Shown: piece after piece, positions 17,597-20,217 of the stretch | Layout of the letters: each line of letters opens with the position of its first letter | Numbering within the stretch: the stretch's first letter is position 1 | Virus record (IMG/VR): IMGVR_UViG_3300044527_000385 | Coordinates: 1-20,217 of that record | Origin: a virus | Strand: one strand, 5' to 3' | Length of the DNA: 20,217 nucleotides | The notes under the pieces: generated by a model | Told to the model about the DNA's origin: nothing | The model's input: the letters and a program-made list of their open reading frames with translations, nothing else | Databases searched by the model: none | Made by a program: the position numbers and the translations under genes

Positions 17597-20217
17597 TGGC
17601 ACAGCAGGGCCCGCAGGTTCTTGAGAAAACGCTAGTTCCGCTACAGCTGGCAAAGGGCGTCAACCAGGGAGTTCGCGAGGAGCTTCTTGGCGACACTGAG
17701 CTTGTTGCCTGCGAGAACCTTGTGCAGGACCAGGCCGGATGCTTCACCAAGCGTCCCGGACTTATCATCAATGGCTACACCGACCAGGACAACAACGGTA
17801 TCAACAGGCCGAAGAAAATCTTCCAGTCCACCACCGGAAACCTGTGCATCGTATCCACCAATTCCACCGGTGATGGATGCTCTCTTTACGAGTACGACAA
17901 GTTCTCCCAGTACCCTCGCAAGAAGTCCAAGATTTGCGAGTTCAGCATTCGCTCCCGCAACATCGTCAGCTCGTCCGTTAGGCCGCTGAAGGACGGGCAG
18001 CGCGTGTTTGGTGTTGCCAGCAGCAGCGTGTACACGGCTGTTGCCTACGAGTCTCCCAGGGGCACCAATGGCGACCTCACGATTGCACTGGCCATCTACA
18101 GCAACGGGCAGCTGATTGCCAAGTACGACGTTCCAACCGATGCTGGTGGATTCGCGGGAGCCGGTTCTGCCGGCATCAAGATGGCATTCGTGGGAGACAG
18201 ATACTTCCACTGCCACGCGTACGCAGCTGGAATCATCAAAAGTTTCGTCCACGACTCCTGGGCGAAGTGGCCAGACGATGCTACCGGGTTTACGTACACC
18301 GGACCCGCAGCGTTTGCCGGTGACCCAATTACCGACATTGCCACTGACGAGGTGAACGGAACGTCACTCGTGTCTTGGGGAACCCATATTGACACGCTCA
18401 CGAACGCCGGAGCGTACACCGAGTACGACCTTGTTGCTGACGGATGGGTTGAAATTAGGAGCATCTCAGTCTCCGCAACCTACCTAGCAGCGTTCGGAAG
18501 CGGTCCGAGCGGTTCGGACTTTGCGGTTTATGCTGCCATTACCCCAGGAACAGTAGTTACCGCAATCTCTGCCGTTGGCGGAGCCATCAACTCCGCGCGC
18601 GCTGACATTGCAATCGGCTCCACCGCTGCCGGTGTTTCTCTTTACCTGTCCGAAAGCACATCTCACAACCTTGGTAGCACCACCACTAGGAAGGTTAGAG
18701 TCTACTATTCCGCCGACATCCTCGCGTCAACGCCCCCAACCCTGTCTTCCGAGGTTTTCGGATGGGAGGTATTCGGCAAGCCGCTGTACATGTCCGGCTC
18801 TAGGGAGTTCTATCAGCACCTCGTGAAGTCCGACACGGCGGACACGGTGAACCACACCCCTGCCACGCTTGCGCCACATGTTCTTGCGTGCATCTCCGAC
18901 CCAACATCCACATCTATTGGTGCGCTGGCCGCGGAGCTTAATACGTTTAGGCCAGTTGCTAGCCTTGAGCTTTACAACGCATACAGGGTAACCACTCCAC
19001 TTCTGTACGAGGCCCCGTTCTTCTCCTCAGACTCACTAAGATACAGGGCGCTCAGTGCTGACGGCGTAAACCTTACTCTTGTTACACCAAACAACCCAAG
19101 CCAGCGCTCGGGCATTGCCGGTATCCATGAGCTAAGAATCAACGACCCTAACATGTGCTGGTCCACCGCAGCGTTTGGCAGCGAGCTTGTTACGTCAGCC
19201 GGAAGCACTCAGCAGTATGATGCTGATAGGGCTTTTGAATGCGGGATGGTTGACTACCCGCTTGCAGACTTCACCGCAGTGGCTCTTGCCGGTGGCGTTG
19301 ACCCTGGCCTGCACAACTATGTTGTAGTGTACAGACACCTTGACTCATCCGGAAACGTTGCGCTCAGCAGAACGTTTGGTCCGTACTCCATTACGGTTGC
19401 ACCAGGTTCAGAGGAGATTGAGGTCAACATTCTCGCCTGCCACATGACCGCTAGAGAGTCAGGAAGAAGCGCGGACTATCAGGTACAGGTTGAGGTTTAC
19501 AGGACCGTTGTTGGAGGAAAGAGACTATACCTGTGCGGCTCCTCACAGGTGCCGACCGACGGGTCAACACTTCCTCCTGGCGTCCAGGTAATTGACCAGA
19601 CGCTTCCCAACCTGTTCATGAATGACATCATGACAGACGCTGTTCTGCAGTCTCAGCCAGAGATGTACAGGCAGCCACTGCTTGGCCCTGGTGGTGCCCT
19701 AGACCGCCACGCTCCCCCAGGCACGTCCGTTGTCTGCCAGCACCGTGACAGGCTGTTTGTGGCCGATGCGTACGGCTCCAAGGTCTACTACAGCAGCTTC
19801 TTCGTGGACGGGGAGAGCGCCTGGTTCAACCCTCAGTTCAGCTTCTTCATTCACGGAGGCACCGGCCCAATAACGGCCATTGCAAGCCTTGACGGTAGGC
19901 TCGTCATCTTCAAAAAGGATTCCATTTTTGTGGTTGATGGAGACGGCCCTCCGGAGAACGGCGGCTCCGGTGCAGAGTTCTCTTCTCCACAGAGGGTGAG
20001 CGCTGACATCGGATGCGTTTCGGTAAACAGTATCGTGACCATTCCAACCGGAATCATGTTCCGCTCGCAGCGCGGCATTGAGCTGCTATCTCGTAGACTG
20101 GATGTGCTCTGGATTGGTGAGAGAGTGCAAACCAGCGTGAACGCGAACCAGTACACCGTTGGCTGCACGTTCAACCGTTCCGGCTCATTCGTGAAGTACC
20201 TTGTTGCGAGCACGTAC
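17596..20217 (+). CDS. Tail nozzle / beta-propeller type structural protein (partial)
   Basis: At least 874 aa are present from ATG 17596 (TAATG junction). The gene is cut by the right edge of the window with no stop. The diagnostic part lies near the end: ITAIASLDGRLVIFKKDSI, then VVDGDGPP...FSSPQRVSADIGC and GIMFRSQRGIELL...WIGERV. This is typical of the large beta-propeller proteins near the tail end of podovirus heads, as in P22 gp10-like hubs and T7 gp12-like nozzles. It would form the lower neck or tail tube. The rest is a series of beta domains rich in Ser/Thr/Gly. The C-terminus, and with it the full domain order, lies outside the window. Confidence 0.78.
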   Translation, partial: MAQQGPQVLEKTLVPLQLAKGVNQGVREELLGDTELVACENLVQDQAGCFTKRPGLIINGYTDQDNNGINRPKKIFQSTTGNLCIVSTNSTGDGCSLYEYDKFSQYPRKKSKICEFSIRSRNIVSSSVRPLKDGQRVFGVASSSVYTAVAYESPRGTNGDLTIALAIYSNGQLIAKYDVPTDAGGFAGAGSAGIKMAFVGDRYFHCHAYAAGIIKSFVHDSWAKWPDDATGFTYTGPAAFAGDPITDIATDEVNGTSLVSWGTHIDTLTNAGAYTEYDLVADGWVEIRSISVSATYLAAFGSGPSGSDFAVYAAITPGTVVTAISAVGGAINSARADIAIGSTAAGVSLYLSESTSHNLGSTTTRKVRVYYSADILASTPPTLSSEVFGWEVFGKPLYMSGSREFYQHLVKSDTADTVNHTPATLAPHVLACISDPTSTSIGALAAELNTFRPVASLELYNAYRVTTPLLYEAPFFSSDSLRYRALSADGVNLTLVTPNNPSQRSGIAGIHELRINDPNMCWSTAAFGSELVTSAGSTQQYDADRAFECGMVDYPLADFTAVALAGGVDPGLHNYVVVYRHLDSSGNVALSRTFGPYSITVAPGSEEIEVNILACHMTARESGRSADYQVQVEVYRTVVGGKRLYLCGSSQVPTDGSTLPPGVQVIDQTLPNLFMNDIMTDAVLQSQPEMYRQPLLGPGGALDRHAPPGTSVVCQHRDRLFVADAYGSKVYYSSFFVDGESAWFNPQFSFFIHGGTGPITAIASLDGRLVIFKKDSIFVVDGDGPPENGGSGAEFSSPQRVSADIGCVSVNSIVTIPTGIMFRSQRGIELLSRRLDVLWIGERVQTSVNANQYTVGCTFNRSGSFVKYLVASTY

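Noticed and set aside
1-20217. CRISPR array, insertion sequence, integrase or attachment site
   Set aside because: No regularly spaced direct repeats with unique spacers, no transposase or integrase gene, and no duplicated tRNA 3' end were seen in the window.

Overview
The window is part of the genome of a tailed double-stranded DNA phage (Caudoviricetes). Every gene I can support lies on the + strand. A terminase large subunit, portal, scaffold, major capsid protein, head-tail adaptor and a nozzle/beta-propeller type tail protein follow one another from 9.7 kb to the right edge. That gene order, and the form of the adaptor and nozzle proteins, suggest a podovirus-like short-tailed virion. 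The host cannot be named from the sequence. Genes use AGGAGG-like ribosome binding sites and many GTG starts, and no tRNA encodes its 3' CCA.

Layout. (1) 1-3186: a small accessory cassette behind a palindrome-rich leader. It holds a GP88/DUF7227-like cysteine protein, a DUF932 protein and five unrecognised small proteins. (2) 3187-4535: mostly non-coding. It contains a 69-nt imperfect hairpin, a second copy of the palindrome-rich leader driving one 78-aa protein, a strong intrinsic terminator, eight TGGCAY-N5-TTGC-like elements, and a run of hairpins ending in a terminator that looks like a structured RNA. (3) 4536-8923: about 15 short, tightly packed genes, mostly joined by 4-bp ATGA/GTGA overlaps (translational coupling). 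They include a GNAT-type acetyltransferase, a zinc-binding protein with a degenerate LAGLIDADG-like segment and a 34-aa membrane peptide. (4) 8924-9690: a tRNA cluster (Trp, Tyr, Leu, Pro, Asn, plus a degenerate tRNA-like stretch) with a structured non-tRNA segment between the Pro and Asn genes. (5) 9691-20217: packaging and virion morphogenesis genes. The last one runs off the right edge.

How it fits together. TerL and the portal package DNA into a head built from the major capsid protein on the scaffold. The adaptor and nozzle-like proteins close the head and form the tail. The dense small-gene block and the tRNAs are typical phage accessory functions. The signals most worth following are non-coding: the 3.8-4.43 kb region, the duplicated palindromic leaders, the odd tRNAs with the structured spacer, and a perfect inverted repeat that places the TerL start codon in a hairpin loop.
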